64,000 nt of DNA, taken from assembly GCF_019175385.1 (NCBI RefSeq), contig NC_083339.1, positions 27,743,637 through 27,807,636 on the forward strand. Reading direction: 5' to 3'. Source of the stretch: Lycium barbarum (Eukaryota; Streptophyta; Magnoliopsida; Solanales; Solanaceae). A model generated the notes under the pieces. It saw only the letters and a program-made list of their open reading frames with translations. It was not told where the DNA came from and searched no databases. Of the stretch, positions 35,893-46,698 are shown piece after piece. Each line of letters opens with the position of its first letter. The first letter of the stretch is position 1. The position numbers and the translations under genes were made by a program.

Positions 35893-37470
35893 TTGTCGTG
35901 TATATGTCTCATGATGTGCAGCTTGACATGGTTGTGGGTCCACCTACCGGGTTTAGTGATATGGTGGAAGGGTTTGACTAATGATCAGAAGAAAGAAATT
36001 AAGAGTTGTGTAGGGCATATGCCCTCATTGATGAATATGATTGGGGATCCGGGTCTGCTAGAGATCATTACCGGGAATTGTGACAACAACAAAATAGTAT
36101 TCAGATTCGGAGAAATAGAGATGACTCCCACTTTAGAAGAGATTAGAGATGTTCTGGAGAGTGTGGGAAGTACTAATAGATCCAAAAAGAAACCAGCACA
36201 AAATATCCTTATCCCTCACAAACCTACCCCAAAAGAAAGTAAAGACATGTTCGCTATCAATAAAGCCGATTGGGCACAGGGACCCACTATAGCCTTCAGG
36301 GAGTTGTATGGGAGGTATGCATCCAAACAGGGGTACGAGGACTATATCCTTGAGTTTTCATCACCCTAATCCTTAGAAGACAATCGAACACTAGCATTTA
36401 TCACTTGCCTGTTAGGGACCATGGTATTTCCACAAAATGCCTCTCTAGCTATTGACATCCCGAGTTGTCTTTATTGCCCATGCTATTCTTAGGGGAGTCA
36501 CAACAAATGGGGTTACCAAATATTTTGACATCTCCCCTATTATTCTATCAGACATATATCGAGCTTTGAGAAAATGTCGTGACTATTACTACTATTTCTA
36601 AGGGTGCAACCTCCTAGTCCAATAGTGGATACTTAAAAATTTGGATAGGAATGGCTTACCTACTCGCCGAGATCCGGCCCTAAGAAAGGATGATTTGGGA
36701 ATCACTGCTATGCCTTGTGGGGTTCAGGATAAAAAAAGATGGGCCCATATCTTCTCCATATTGAGAGAGGAACACATCAGATAGAGGGTGCCTGATTTTC
36801 ATTCTAAGACTGTTTGTATTAAAAGTCGTAAGCGTCCATATCTACCACTTATAGGCATTAGGGGAATCAGACCTTACGCGTCATTGAGAGTACTCAGACA
36901 GTTTGGCATGAAGCAGGTTGTTCCAAGTGTGGGTAATATGGGAGAATTTGTACGAGATTATGAGGAAGGATGTATCCAAGGTATAAAAGATGCTCAGAAA
37001 GATTGGAAGAATGTGATAAGAGAGGATGAATTGGACAAGGACCCAAACAACCCAAGTCATGATGAAAATTACTACGAGTGGCTTTGGACTGAGTTAGCTG
37101 ACACTGTCACTCCAGGACCATATTTGTACAAATTCCCCAAAGATAGGGAAGCTGCGAATGCAATCCAAGTTAGGAGAATGAAACGACGAATAGAAGGAAG
37201 AGAAATGGATCATCAAGCAAAGATAGAATATGATCAGAAGATAATTGAGAGTTTGATAGATGAGGCAGATACTTTATTAAAAAGCTAGGGATGGCTTGAC
37301 ACATTCGTTAAGAAAGCCATAGATACGGGGTCGTCATTGCTAGATGATCAGGGGGGTCAATGGATCGGGACAGCATTGATGCCAGCACATGTAGCCATTC
37401 AGACTGCCCTTCGGAGGGCTAAGAAGGCGCGAGATGATAGAGAGCACATTTCTGTCTGCGAAATGGATTT
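35893..37470 (+). pseudogene. Ogre pre-gag ORF1, broken
   Basis: An ORF upstream of gag is a hallmark of Ogre elements; its function is unknown. The N-terminal piece (35893-36369) carries FRFGEIEMTPTLEEIRDVLE, ILIPHKPT and FRELYGRYA. After a stop, frame-shifted pieces give LAFITCLLGTMVFPQN (about 36390) and a DIYRALRKC region. The C-terminal piece (36788-37288) has LPLIGIRGIRPYASLRVLRQFG and a charged tail, and a decayed end runs to about 37470. At least four stops or frameshifts are present. The C-terminal part is homologous to the minus-strand fragment at 61966-62842 (RGIRPYYPSRVLRQFG), which supports the call. Confidence 0.8.
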
Positions 37471-39352
37471 TTCTTGATTACTACATTTACTTAAAAAAAA
37501 GTCTTATAATCCCACTTGGGAAAATATCATTAATGAAAAGCATCGGGATTTTAGTTTTTGGAAACAATATATTTGTTTTACATATGGCACAATTTTGCTT
37601 CATACGCTAGTAGCCTCGGAGCAACGAGGTATAGGAAAACGAGTTATATACTGCTTAAATGCTTATTCGACGTAACTGTTCTGTATGAAAAATCATATAC
37701 ATTGTCAAAATTCTTGATTGGTCCACATTCTGGCCACTACCCCAAAGAAAAACCAAGGAAATAACCATCAAAACAAATTTAGATTCACTTTTAAAAGGTT
37801 GATTTTCTAATAGGAAATGGAGACTCCAGACAGCATGAGTGCAACTTCGCCCTATGTCAACCTAGTCAGTGATGACGAGGGCACAGAAGCAGCAAGTGAG
37901 AAAAACTGACAATGGGACGAAAGAATGGCCTTATCCACTGCCAGGATGAAAAAAGCAGTGCAAACTACTAAGGCGGCCAATCAGAAAATGAAAGAAGCAG
38001 AAACCCTCCTAGCTTATGTTGAGAAACTAACAAAAAAACACCCCGTCAATCGGGTGAAATGGGAAAAAGCGCCTAAAGCACCACTTGGGAGTTACGTCCC
38101 GCTCAGCCAACAAGAAAGACTGGACCTTGTACCTTATGGGGAAGATGAGCTACTTATCCCTAACGTTAAGACTTCTGGAAACCCACGTGACTCCTAATTT
38201 GAGGAGCCTCCTGTATCCTACACAATTGTTCTTAAAGGCACATGACCCCACAACTGGGGTGCACCGGTAGAACTCTTACAACAAGACCTTTTGGAAACTT
38301 TGGGAAACATTGGGGTGTTCACACAAATCCCAAATATGTTGCCACCATGCGCTCCTTCCATGGGTTACAGAAAATGCCTCTACCACCGAGGTCAATCAGG
38401 TCATACCGCCAATGAGTGCGTAGTGTTAGAGAGAAAGCTTATACAATGGATCGATCAATCAACTGTGGGGGACCCACTCTTTCCTGACTCATGACCAAAG
38501 AAGAAATCACCCAGAAAGGATATCAAAGGTCAGGTTCTGGAGAAGTGATTTTTCCAAATTTGAGGAGTCATACGCCAGGATTCACTCTTTACTATGCAAC
38601 GTTAAAAAGATAAGGGCAGTGCCCCAAACCTACTAGGGTCACCCATGATCCTCGGAAGAAAGAATTTGCACATATCGCCATGGCCGCCCCGACCACGACA
38701 TTGAAGAATGTGTGGACTTCAAGCTCGAACTGGAACATCTCGTGAATGAAAGCCATGTTTGGATTGTCACAGGAAGACAAGGATAGAAGATGAACGTAGA
38801 AGAAGAAATGAAGATTTGCTTAGTATGGTTGGGTAGAAAACATAAGTATCCCTTTACTTCTTTCAATAAGATAAAGTATCCTTTTCCCTTTTTATGTAAA
38901 TGGAACCACGCCGACTTGATGTCCCATTGGGGATATGTGGGAAGCCTATATAAGGCCTGGTCAGGGTAAAAAATTAAGTTTCGAGTAGCACAGGAAAAAC
39001 CTTTCTCTGTATGCCTGAACTACGAATGGACCTGATTTCCCTTTGGTGGGATACGTAGGCAGTCTATTTAAGCCTCGGTCCTTTTACAATAAAAATTTAA
39101 ATCCCCCTTAGTATAGGATGGGTAGAAGCAAATCAACCATACAAACTTTTTACCATAGACCAGACCAAAATACCCTGGAATGTGAATCAATCAAGGAGTT
39201 GAAACAAAGTATATGAGTATATGTGCTATAAACTGCAAATAACGTGAAATTTTGTGTTTCGTGCTTAAGCCTGACGCTAACTTAAGAGCTTTTGAGTTAT
39301 TTTTCTCTTATAGACAGGGGTCGATTCGCTAGCACCAGTCACTCGATCAAAA
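37471..39352 (+). other. Ogre ORF1-gag spacer with zinc-knuckle-like peptides
   Basis: Open pieces occur at 37819-38197 (start METPDSMSATSPY, one stop) and 38291-38494; neither is a family I can name. Two peptides resemble the Ogre gag knuckle (C-x2-H-x4-G-H-x4-C): CLYHRGQSGHTANEC (38375-38419) and CTYRHGRPDHDIEEC (38667-38711), each followed by a hydrophobic/charged helix-like stretch as in the true knuckle at 40996-41040. Two copies of the GGGATACGTAGGC-type repeat follow (38902-38968, 39015-39085). Confidence 0.5.
38902..39085 (+). repeat. Ogre dispersed repeat, two copies upstream of gag
   Basis: Consensus order in each copy: GAACTACG, CCTGATTYCC, GGGATACGTAGGC, then CTCGGTC. Copies lie at 38902-38968 (GGATATGTGGGAAGCC) and 39015-39085 (GGGATACGTAGGCAGTC). 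More copies lie downstream of pol. Confidence 0.8.
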
Positions 39353-41474
39353 GCTACCACAGCGGCCTTAAACCCTCAAAAAGAAAACATGCCGGAAGCT
39401 CCACCACCAAACATAAATGCTTTAGTAGAAGGTACCCCAACCGCAGACATAGCCGGAATGCCTCTGGAAGAGGCTGTCAGTCTACTAATGAGACAATTGG
39501 CTGAGGCCAGAGAAGAGGCAGACCGTCTAAGGGCCAAGAAAGAAAACATTACTAATATTAAGGCTAGGAGACCTCCACCCATTTTCCCAAATCTGGATTT
39601 ACCAATTCCCGATCACTTTCCTCAAACCCCGACTGGGGCTACCTTCCAGATTCCATTACGTCAAAATACCACACATGTGGGGAGTTCCTCTCACCATACC
39701 CCGGTTTTTCAAACCCCGGCCTGCACAACAAACGCAAATGCTTATCAAGCCCCTTGGGCAACAGAGGTTCCAGTGATTCATCCCACATAACCAAATGTCA
39801 CCTTTCAAGAGCATGTCACGCATGTTGACTCTTCGCTAGAATTGGAAAATATGGAGATGTTCTTTGAGGCCAGAATAGATAAAATAGAGAAAGAGATGGC
39901 AAAAATATTGCCGCGCTAGAGCATGGCTCCAAGAAGAAAGAAGGGTTGAGGTGCTCTGACCTGTGCATCCACCCAGAGTTGGGGCTACCGGAAGGCTTTA
40001 AAATTCCCAAATTTGATCACTTCAACGTGTCGAGAAACCCTAGAGCCCACCTAAGAGCTTACTGCGACCAGCTAGTCGAAAGTGGCGAAAACGAAGCCTT
40101 GCTTATGCGGTTGTTTAGTCGAAGTCTGTCAGGGACGGCTATGGAATGGTTCATCTCTCAAGATATTAGTTGTTGGAAAACATGGGAAGAAATGGCGAGT
40201 TCGTTCATGGAAAGATTCCGCTTCAATGTGGAAAATGTGCCTGATCGCTTCTCATTGGAGAAAATTCATCAGAAATCGACTAAAACCTACCGAGAGTATG
40301 CTAGTCACTAGAGAGAAGAAACGACACGTGTGCAAACTCCTATGACTGAAGATGAGCTGGTAGTTGTATTCATACGATACCAAGAAGCTGATTGCATTGA
40401 TAAAATGATAACCATGAAAGGGAGATCCTTCGCAGATATAGTTGCTGTGGGGGAAGATATCAAAGACGACCTTAAAACTGGCAGGATTGTTAGTGTACTA
40501 AATAGGTCAGGCGCGTCGGGCACCATGAGTGGCAAAAAGAAAAGAGAGGACATAGCCTATGTTTCTAGAACTGCTAGTCCAAAAAGTCAAGGAAAAGAGA
40601 TGATCCACAAGAATCCAGATAGCTACCAACCACCTCCACCAACTAACTACACAATCACCTCACCCTAATCTAGCCCAATGACTGTGTGCTACGCATAACT
40701 CGGCTACCAAGTCCCACAACCAAACTATCAAATACCAGCACCAAGCAACCGAACTCTACGACCAACTTATCGAATGCCAGTACCTAATAATCAAGCTCCA
40801 CCAAACCAAACCTTCCAGAACCAGCCTCCACCGGCAAACTATGAGGCGCCTCAAAGGAAACCTATGAGAGCATTCACCCCTCTGTCGGAATCGAGGATAA
40901 GTTTATTTGCCAAGCTAAGAGATGTTGGGCGAGTAAGTGTCGTCCTGCCTAAACCTGCTAACCCCACTGATCGATGGTACAGGCCAGATCTCACTTGCGC
41001 CTATCATTCTAACCAAGCTGGCCATGCCACTGTATATTGCATAAACCTGAGCACAAATTACAGGACATGATTGACCATCATGAGCTCATCTTAGAGCCAA
41101 CACCTCCAAATATGGACACAAATCCGCTCCTAAAGCATGGAGGGAACCAAATTCACATGATAGAGAGAGGTGATGAGTGGGAAGAGAGCTCGAATATAAT
41201 TCATCCAGATGTTGAACGATTAGAAAGCATTGCCGCCTCAATGTCACTACAAGAGCGAGAAGAAGTGGTAGACCCTTTGACAAAGGGATCTGAGATATCT
41301 GCCATATCCAAAAGAGAACCTTTCATGCTCAAGTACTCCTCAACAGTTTCTCGAGGTCACAATAAGTTGTTCATAGTTAGAACATCAGGATCAATTGAGA
41401 ATAAGTCCATTGTGATCAAACCACTGCACCAAATGATGATCAACAAAGATAAAGAAATAGCTGTTGTGGTTTAG
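39353..41474 (+). pseudogene. Ogre gag, broken
   Basis: gag forms the particle shell and binds RNA. The coding reading can be followed from PVTRSKATTAALNPQKENM (ATG at 39389), through a coiled-coil-like EEAVSLLMRQLAEAREEADRL, a Pro-rich linker, and the capsid core at 39946-40311 (LCIHPELGLPEGFKIPKFD, NPRAHLRAYCDQL, GTAMEWF, SWKTWEEM-like, KTYREYA), then 40330-40668 (MTEDELVVVFI, KTGRIVSVLNR), a Pro/Asn/Gln-rich stretch and an atypical knuckle CAYHSNQAGHATVYC (40996-41040). A frameshift there moves it to 41037-41474 (HKLQDMIDHHEL). In-frame stops lie at about 39788, 39916, 40309, 40666 and 40696. Confidence 0.9.
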
Positions 41475-41477
41475 GGT

Positions 41478-42216
41478 ATGACTAGGTCAAGAAGGTGTTA
41501 TACCCTAGAAGAACCTGTGCCCGAAGCGCCTCGTCACGAAAACCCTCAGAAGAAACCCATAACTGAGGGTAAAGCTGAGAACTTCTGGAGGCAAATACCG
41601 GTCAAGGATTATTCAATTGTTGAGCACCTGCATAACATAAAACTCCTGCAAGGATATCAGTAATGTCACTATTACTCAGTTCATCCCAACACCGTTTAGC
41701 CTTGATGAAAGCCTTGTATGAAGTCCAATTACCTGCTGGCACCATAAGCGAAACATTGGCCAAAATTGTGGGGTATGTTGTGCGGGCTCATAGGCTGTCA
41801 TTCTCTGACGATGAATTACCAAGGGAGGGGAAGTCCCACAATAAAGCCCGGCACATAACGGTCAAATGCCGTGAAAAAATTATTCCACAAGTACTGATTG
41901 ATGGGGGAGCTGGACCGAATGTGTGCCCTGTGACGACTCTGAAACAACTTGGATACGCTATTGGTAAAATTCACAAGAGTCGGACCAACATAAAGGCTTA
42001 TGATGGTGTAACCAGCGACTTGATTGGAGAAATAGATTTACACATACAAATGGGCCCAGCGGAGTTCGTAGTGGAGTTTGTTATCATGGACATCCAAGAT
42101 ATAACCTGTTGTTAGGCCAACCTTGGCTGCACGCCGCTGGAGCTGTAGCATCTTCGTTACACCAATCTCTCAAATTCATATGGGCTGATCAGGAAGTTGT
42201 GATTCACGGCAAATGA
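41478..42216 (+). pseudogene. Ogre aspartic protease, broken
   Basis: The retropepsin region follows gag. 41478-41663 is a linker (MTRSRRCYTLEEP, VKDYSIVEHL); 41663-42115 carries the active site VLIDGGAGPNVCP (Asp-Gly-Gly at about 41900) and IQMGPAEFVVEFVIMDI. After a one-base shift near 42112 it ends LLGQPWLHAAGAVASSLHQ and a stop at 42214. The catalytic Asp is kept. It would cleave the gag-pol polyprotein. Confidence 0.85.
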
Positions 42217-42243
42217 AGTGTCCAAAATTATCCAGATAACTCT

Positions 42244-42750
42244 GTGCTAGTCATGGAGAGATCACTAGCGGGCGCTGATTTTCACACTGTTGAGCTAGTC
42301 ATGATAGGTTGTAGGGGAGATGATGAAGATATCCCTATGCCACTGGTCTACAAGATGGTCACTACAGCTATGATGAGGAATGGGTTTGAACCCAGGAAAG
42401 GTCTAGGAAAGAACTTACAAGGAATCAGAGAACCAGTAAGTATCAAACACGGGAAGTACCGGTTTGGGGTTGGATACAAGCCATGCCAAGCAGAAGAAAA
42501 GGAAGGAGGGTATGGACCGAGAGGTCCCGTTGAAATGAGAAAACCATTCGCTCATCTCTACCAATCCTTCACTCCATGCCCATTGAGACACAACGGCGAA
42601 GATCCAGAAGAGGGTTTGAGGACGCTGCTTTGGGAAGGAGAATACGCAGCCATCGTTGAAGAATGCTTTGAAGCATCAGAGATTCACCCTGTTGAACCAG
42701 GAGAGACAACATGTGGATGGACTTCTACCCCGTTGTTCACTCTACGGTAA
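42244..42750 (+). CDS. Ogre G-patch domain segment (end of first exon)
   Basis: This is a 168-codon open frame between protease and RT. A G-patch-like motif lies at about residues 44-78 (MMRNGFEPRKGLGKNLQG then YRFGVGYKP), a glycine-rich RNA-binding module also found next to some retroviral proteases. The C-terminus ends WTSTPLFTLR with the stop TAA. The last codons read CTA CGG TAA, so the stop overlaps a potential splice donor CG|GTAA. The minus-strand Ogre shows the same arrangement (WTSTPLLAPR, CGG TAG at about 59584). Confidence 0.75.
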   Translation: MLVMERSLAGADFHTVELVMIGCRGDDEDIPMPLVYKMVTTAMMRNGFEPRKGLGKNLQGIREPVSIKHGKYRFGVGYKPCQAEEKEGGYGPRGPVEMRKPFAHLYQSFTPCPLRHNGEDPEEGLRTLLWEGEYAAIVEECFEASEIHPVEPGETTCGWTSTPLFTLR

Positions 42751-43074
42751 AAAAAATGCTCATTTTCAGAAGAAAAAAAAAGGTCAAAAGTCGGCTTTGA
42801 GGCCCGGCTTATTGCCTTTTCATGTGTTCTTATTTTTACAATGTTGTTTAAATAACGGAAATGGCTCAATGTTCCATTCCGAGTCAGTACCGTCGTTTGT
42901 ACTGCTTATAAAATTTTAATGAAAACGCCTCAAAGTTTGCAATAAAACAAAATCATTTTACTTCACCTATATAAGTATATGTATAATTATAATATAACTA
43001 TATATGAATACATAACTAAAATTGCTTTTACATGATTAATAACCGAGTTATTTTACTTTACAATAATAATACAG
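42747..43074 (+). other. Putative Ogre intron between protease/G-patch and RT
   Basis: Ogre elements are known for an intron here, spliced to produce gag-pro-pol. Candidate sites are the donor CG|GTAAAA (GT at 42747) and the acceptor AATACAG| (AG at 43073-43074) after an AT-rich stretch; length is 328 bp. With these sites the frame is one base off the downstream reading, so an indel has occurred or the real sites differ. Confidence 0.5.
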
Positions 43075-44640
43075 GGGCCACGAATAATGTCATGACATGT
43101 TACGAAACAAGTAAAAATGATGATGGAAGAGATAACTAAACCAGAAGTGTTGATAGATGTCGAAGAAGAATATGAGAATAGACCCACGCCAAACCTAGAG
43201 GAAATAGAACCAGTTAATCTAGGAATTGAGGAGTTGGTGCGGGAGACTAGAATAAGTGTCCACTTGACGGAAGCTGAGAAAGAAGGGTACCGGAGCCTAC
43301 TAAAAGAGTATGAAGATGTTTTCGCTTGGTCATACGCCGATATGAAAGGTCTGAGTACGAATATTGTTGCTCATAGGTTTCCAATCCTCGAAGGGTTTAC
43401 CCCAGTAAAATAGAAAATCAGGCAGCCTAAGCCCTATGTCAGCATTCGAATTAAAGAAGAAGTAGAAAAACAGATTCAGTCGGGGGTCATTGAGGTGACA
43501 CCATACCCGACATGGTTAGCAAACATAGTTCTGGAACCAAAGAAAGATGGGAAAATAAGGATTTGTGTGGACTACCGCGATCAACCGCGCTAGCCCAAAG
43601 GATAACTTCCCGCTCACAAATATTCATATACTCATTAATAACTGCGCAAAGCATGAGGTGCAATCTTTTGTGGATTGCTACGTAGGCTATCATTAGATAT
43701 TGATGGATGAAGAAGAAGCTCAAAAGAAGGCATTCATCACACCGTGGGGAGTATATCATTACCGGGTGAGGCCTTTCGGACTTAAGAATGTTGGCGCTAC
43801 TTACATGAGGGCAATGACTGACGTCTTTCATGATATAATGCACAAAGAAATTGAGGTGTATGTGAATGACGTTGTCATCAAATCCCAAATAGGTGAGGAC
43901 CACCTCGAACATCTACGAATATTCTTTGACAGACTCCACAAGTACGATTTGAAGTTGAATCCTGCAAAATGTGCATTTGGAGTGCCCGCTGGAAAATTAC
44001 TAGGGTTCATAGTCAGTCGTCGGGGTATCGAGTTGGATCCCACTATGATCAAAGTATTCCAAGAACTACCACCGCCTAGAACAAAGAAAGAGGTCATGAG
44101 CTTCTTAGGAAGATTGAATTACATTGGATGCTTCATCGCCCAATCCACAGTGATCATAGAACCAATCCTCATGTTTTTCAAGAAAGATGCTCCAACTAAA
44201 TGGACGGAAGACTGTCAGAAATTCTTTGACACAATCAAAAGATACCTGTCAAATCCACCTGTTTTGGTCCCGCCAAGGCCGGGAAGTCCTTTGCTGTTAT
44301 ACATGTCAGTGTCAGAAAATGCTTTCGGATGCATGTTAGCACAAAACGACGAGACAGGCAAGAAAGATAGAGCCATCTATTACATCAGTAAAAAGTTCAC
44401 ACCTTGCGAATCCAGATACTCCTATCTGGAAAAGACGTGTTGCGCCCTAACTTGGGTATTTCAGAAGTTGAGACATTATATGGTTGCCTACATGACTCAT
44501 CTGATTTCAAGAATGGATCCACTAAGGTACAACTTTCGCCAACCCATGCCTATAGGGAAGCTAGCCAAATGGCAAATGCTCTAAAGTGAGTTCGACATCC
44601 AGTACGTTGCACAAAAGGCAGTCAAAGGGCAGGCACTGGC
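43075..44640 (+). pseudogene. Ogre reverse transcriptase and gypsy RNase H, broken
   Basis: An N-terminal acidic lead (43117-43413: VNLGIEELVRETRISVHL, EYEDVFAWSYADMKGLS) ends in a stop; the frame resumes KPYVSIRIKEEVEKQIQSG and WLANIVLEPKKDGKIRICVDYRD, then a frameshift at about 43580. From 43700 an open stretch to 44584 holds AFITPWGVYHYRVRPFGLKN, the catalytic motif read as YVND (canonical YVDD, as in the minus-strand Ogre), KLLGFIVSRRGIELDP and FLGRLNYIG, then the gypsy RNase H (DRAIYYISKKFTPCESRYS, LEKTCCALTWVFQKLRHY). The Asp to Asn change removes one metal-binding residue, so this RT should be inactive. Confidence 0.92.
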
Positions 44641-45180
44641 AGACCTATTGGCAGGAAGCCCGGTAGATGACAATCCAGTACCTTTATGGACTTACTTCCC
44701 AGATGAAGAAATAATGACAATTGAAGGTGAGGAAAGCGAAGACGATGCAGGATGGAAAGCATACTTCGATGGAGCGGTCAATTTTAAAGGATCAGGGATC
44801 GGAGCCGTCTTGGTTTCAGACTCAGACCAATATTATCCCGTGGCTGCCAAGTGAAATCTCAATTGCACTAACATGGCTGAGTATGAAGCCTGCATCTTAG
44901 GTTTACGTTTAGCTCAGATAATTGGCGACTCGGATTTGCTAATCCACCAAGTTCGAGTAGAGTGGGCCACCAAAAATGAAAAGATCATACCATACGTCGG
45001 ACTTGTGCAGAGATTGGCAGATCGTCTCCAAGAAGTCAAGTTCAAACATATACCAAGAACTCAAAATGAATTCGCCAACGCATTGGCAACAATAGCATCC
45101 ATGATCCAGCATCCCGACAGTAGATACATTGACCCTGTCAAAATCGAAATTAAAGATCAGCCCGCCCACTGTGCTTTTGT
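44641..45180 (+). pseudogene. Ogre second (archaeal-type) RNase H
   Basis: Tat/Ogre elements carry an additional RNase H after the gypsy one. Here 44648-44854 gives DDAGWKAYFDGAVNFKGSGIGAVLVS with the first catalytic Asp (YFDGA), a stop TGA at about 44852, then 44873 onward TNMAEYEACILGLRLA with the catalytic Glu, a degenerate SDLLIHQV segment and RTQNEFANALATIAS near the C-terminus. The single stop and an altered D-L segment break it. Confidence 0.85.
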
Positions 45181-46055
45181 AGAAGCTGAGACAGATGGAA
45201 AGCCTTGGTATGTTGACATTAAAATATTCTTGGAGAAAGGAGAATATCCTGAAGGAATCACCTTGAATCGGAAGAGGACTATCAGGAAATTGGCAAATGG
45301 CTTTTTCCTTAACAAAAATGTCCTATACAAAAGGACTCTAGATTTGAGATTGTTTAGGTGTGTTGATTCTTCTGAAGCCACAAAACTGATTGAAGAAGTG
45401 CATGCTGGAACTTGCGGGCCTCACATGAACGGGTTCATGCTAGTGAAGAAAATTTTGAGAACAGGTTATTACTGGATGACCATGGAAAATGAATGGGGCT
45501 GTTGAAGTCGCCAACAAAAACATCAAGAAAATCCTCTGAAAGATGATTGATCGCCACAATGATTAGCATGAAAAATTTCCTTCTGCGTTGCTGGGATACC
45601 GTACTACGGCCAGGACCTCGACTGGAGCCACTCCGTACCTGTTGGTGTATGGCACCGAAGCAGTGATACCAGCCGAGGTAGAAATCCCTTCACTTTGGAT
45701 AATATAAGAAGCTGAGTTGGATGACGCGTAGTGGATCCATAAAAGGTATAAGCAGCCGGCTCTAATAGGTGAAAAGAGGATGATCGTTGTTTGCCATGGT
45801 TAACTGTACCAATAGAGAATGGCGCGTGCTTTCAACAAGCATATAAGAACTCAGGTGTTTCGGATTGGGCAATTAGTACTCAAACGAATATTCCCTAATC
45901 AAGAAGAATACAAAGGGAAGTTCACACCAAACTGGCAAGGGCCTTATATGGTACGAAAAGTGCTGTCAGGAGAAGCCGTAGGGCTTATTGAAATAGATGG
46001 TCAAGAGTGGCCACAAGCGATAGATTCAGATGCTATCAAAAGATACTACGTGTAA
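45181..46055 (+). pseudogene. Ogre integrase with catalytic core deleted
   Basis: 45181-45490 is the N-terminal region (GKPWYVDIKIFLEKGEYPEG, LFRCVDSSEATKLIEEVHAG, GPHMNGFMLVKKILRTGYYWMTME). It jumps directly to MNGAVEVANKNIKKIL, then YRTTARTSTGATPYLLVYGTEAVIPAEVEIPS and a C-terminal domain at 45819-46055 (VLKRIFPNQEEYKGKFTPNWQGPYMVRKVL, AIKRYYV stop). Compared with the minus-strand Ogre, roughly 390 bp is missing, including the zinc-finger cysteines and the two catalytic Asp residues; only the region of the catalytic Glu remains. The breakpoint lies in ATGA (about 45488-45493), shared by both sides. The copy cannot integrate by itself. Confidence 0.9.
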
Positions 46056-46161
46056 AGAAGAAGATGACTGTGAGGATTCAGAGTTTCCATAGTTTAGGTG
46101 TTCTTTAGTTGCATTCCCTCTATGTGTAATTTTGCATTTCTTTTAGAAAACAAAATCCAAA

Positions 46162-46432
46162 ACTATGTATGAACTACGCAAAGACCTGATTCCCTATTCT
46201 TATAAGAGGATACGCAGGTGCTTTTCCAAGTTCGATCGCTTTAACCTAAAAAAAATCCAAATTATGTATGTTAAACTACATTATGACCTAATTCCCACTT
46301 GGGATACATAGGCGCTCGTTTGAGTTCGGTCCCTCTCAAAGAAAATTCCAATATGTTTACCCCGAACTATGTTTCGACCTGATTCCCGAAGCGGGATACG
46401 TCGGCTCTATCCCGAGCTCGGTCATCCCAAAC
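46162..46432 (+). repeat. Ogre dispersed repeat, three tandem-like copies downstream of pol
   Basis: Three copies of ACTAYG...CCTGATTCCC...GGGATACGTAGGC...TTCGGTC lie at 46162-46240, 46261-46340 and 46351-46432, spaced about 90-100 bp. Two more copies lie at 48622 and 48763. Confidence 0.8.
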
Positions 46433-46518
46433 AAAATTCCCAATAAACCTTAGGAAACTTCAGAAATGATTCAGCAGGAGAACGATAAAGGTAACCCCAC
46501 AAGAAAACTAGGGCAGAA

Positions 46519-46698
46519 TTTTTGAGGAAGATCTCAAAAATTTCTCGAGCGCGGTGAATTCAAGAAATAACAAGTACACACTTACACTGGGGCAAACTTT
46601 TTGAGAGGGTCTCAAATATTCCTTCGACACAACAAAACTTGAGTAGATGCAAAGACGTATACAAACTGGGGAATTTTTTTTTTAAAAGGATTCAAAAA
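46519..46698 (+). repeat. Hairpin-forming repeat, three copies
   Basis: GGGGCAAA-type starts followed by TTTTTGAG, a 5-6 base loop and CTCAAA(AA): stems at 46519-46540 and 46598-46616 and a worn copy near 46672-46698, about 80 bp apart. Confidence 0.65.

Noticed and set aside
44641..45180. A host RNase H gene captured by the element
   Set aside because: A second RNase H after the gypsy RNase H is a normal feature of the Tat/Ogre lineage, present in both Ogre copies here.
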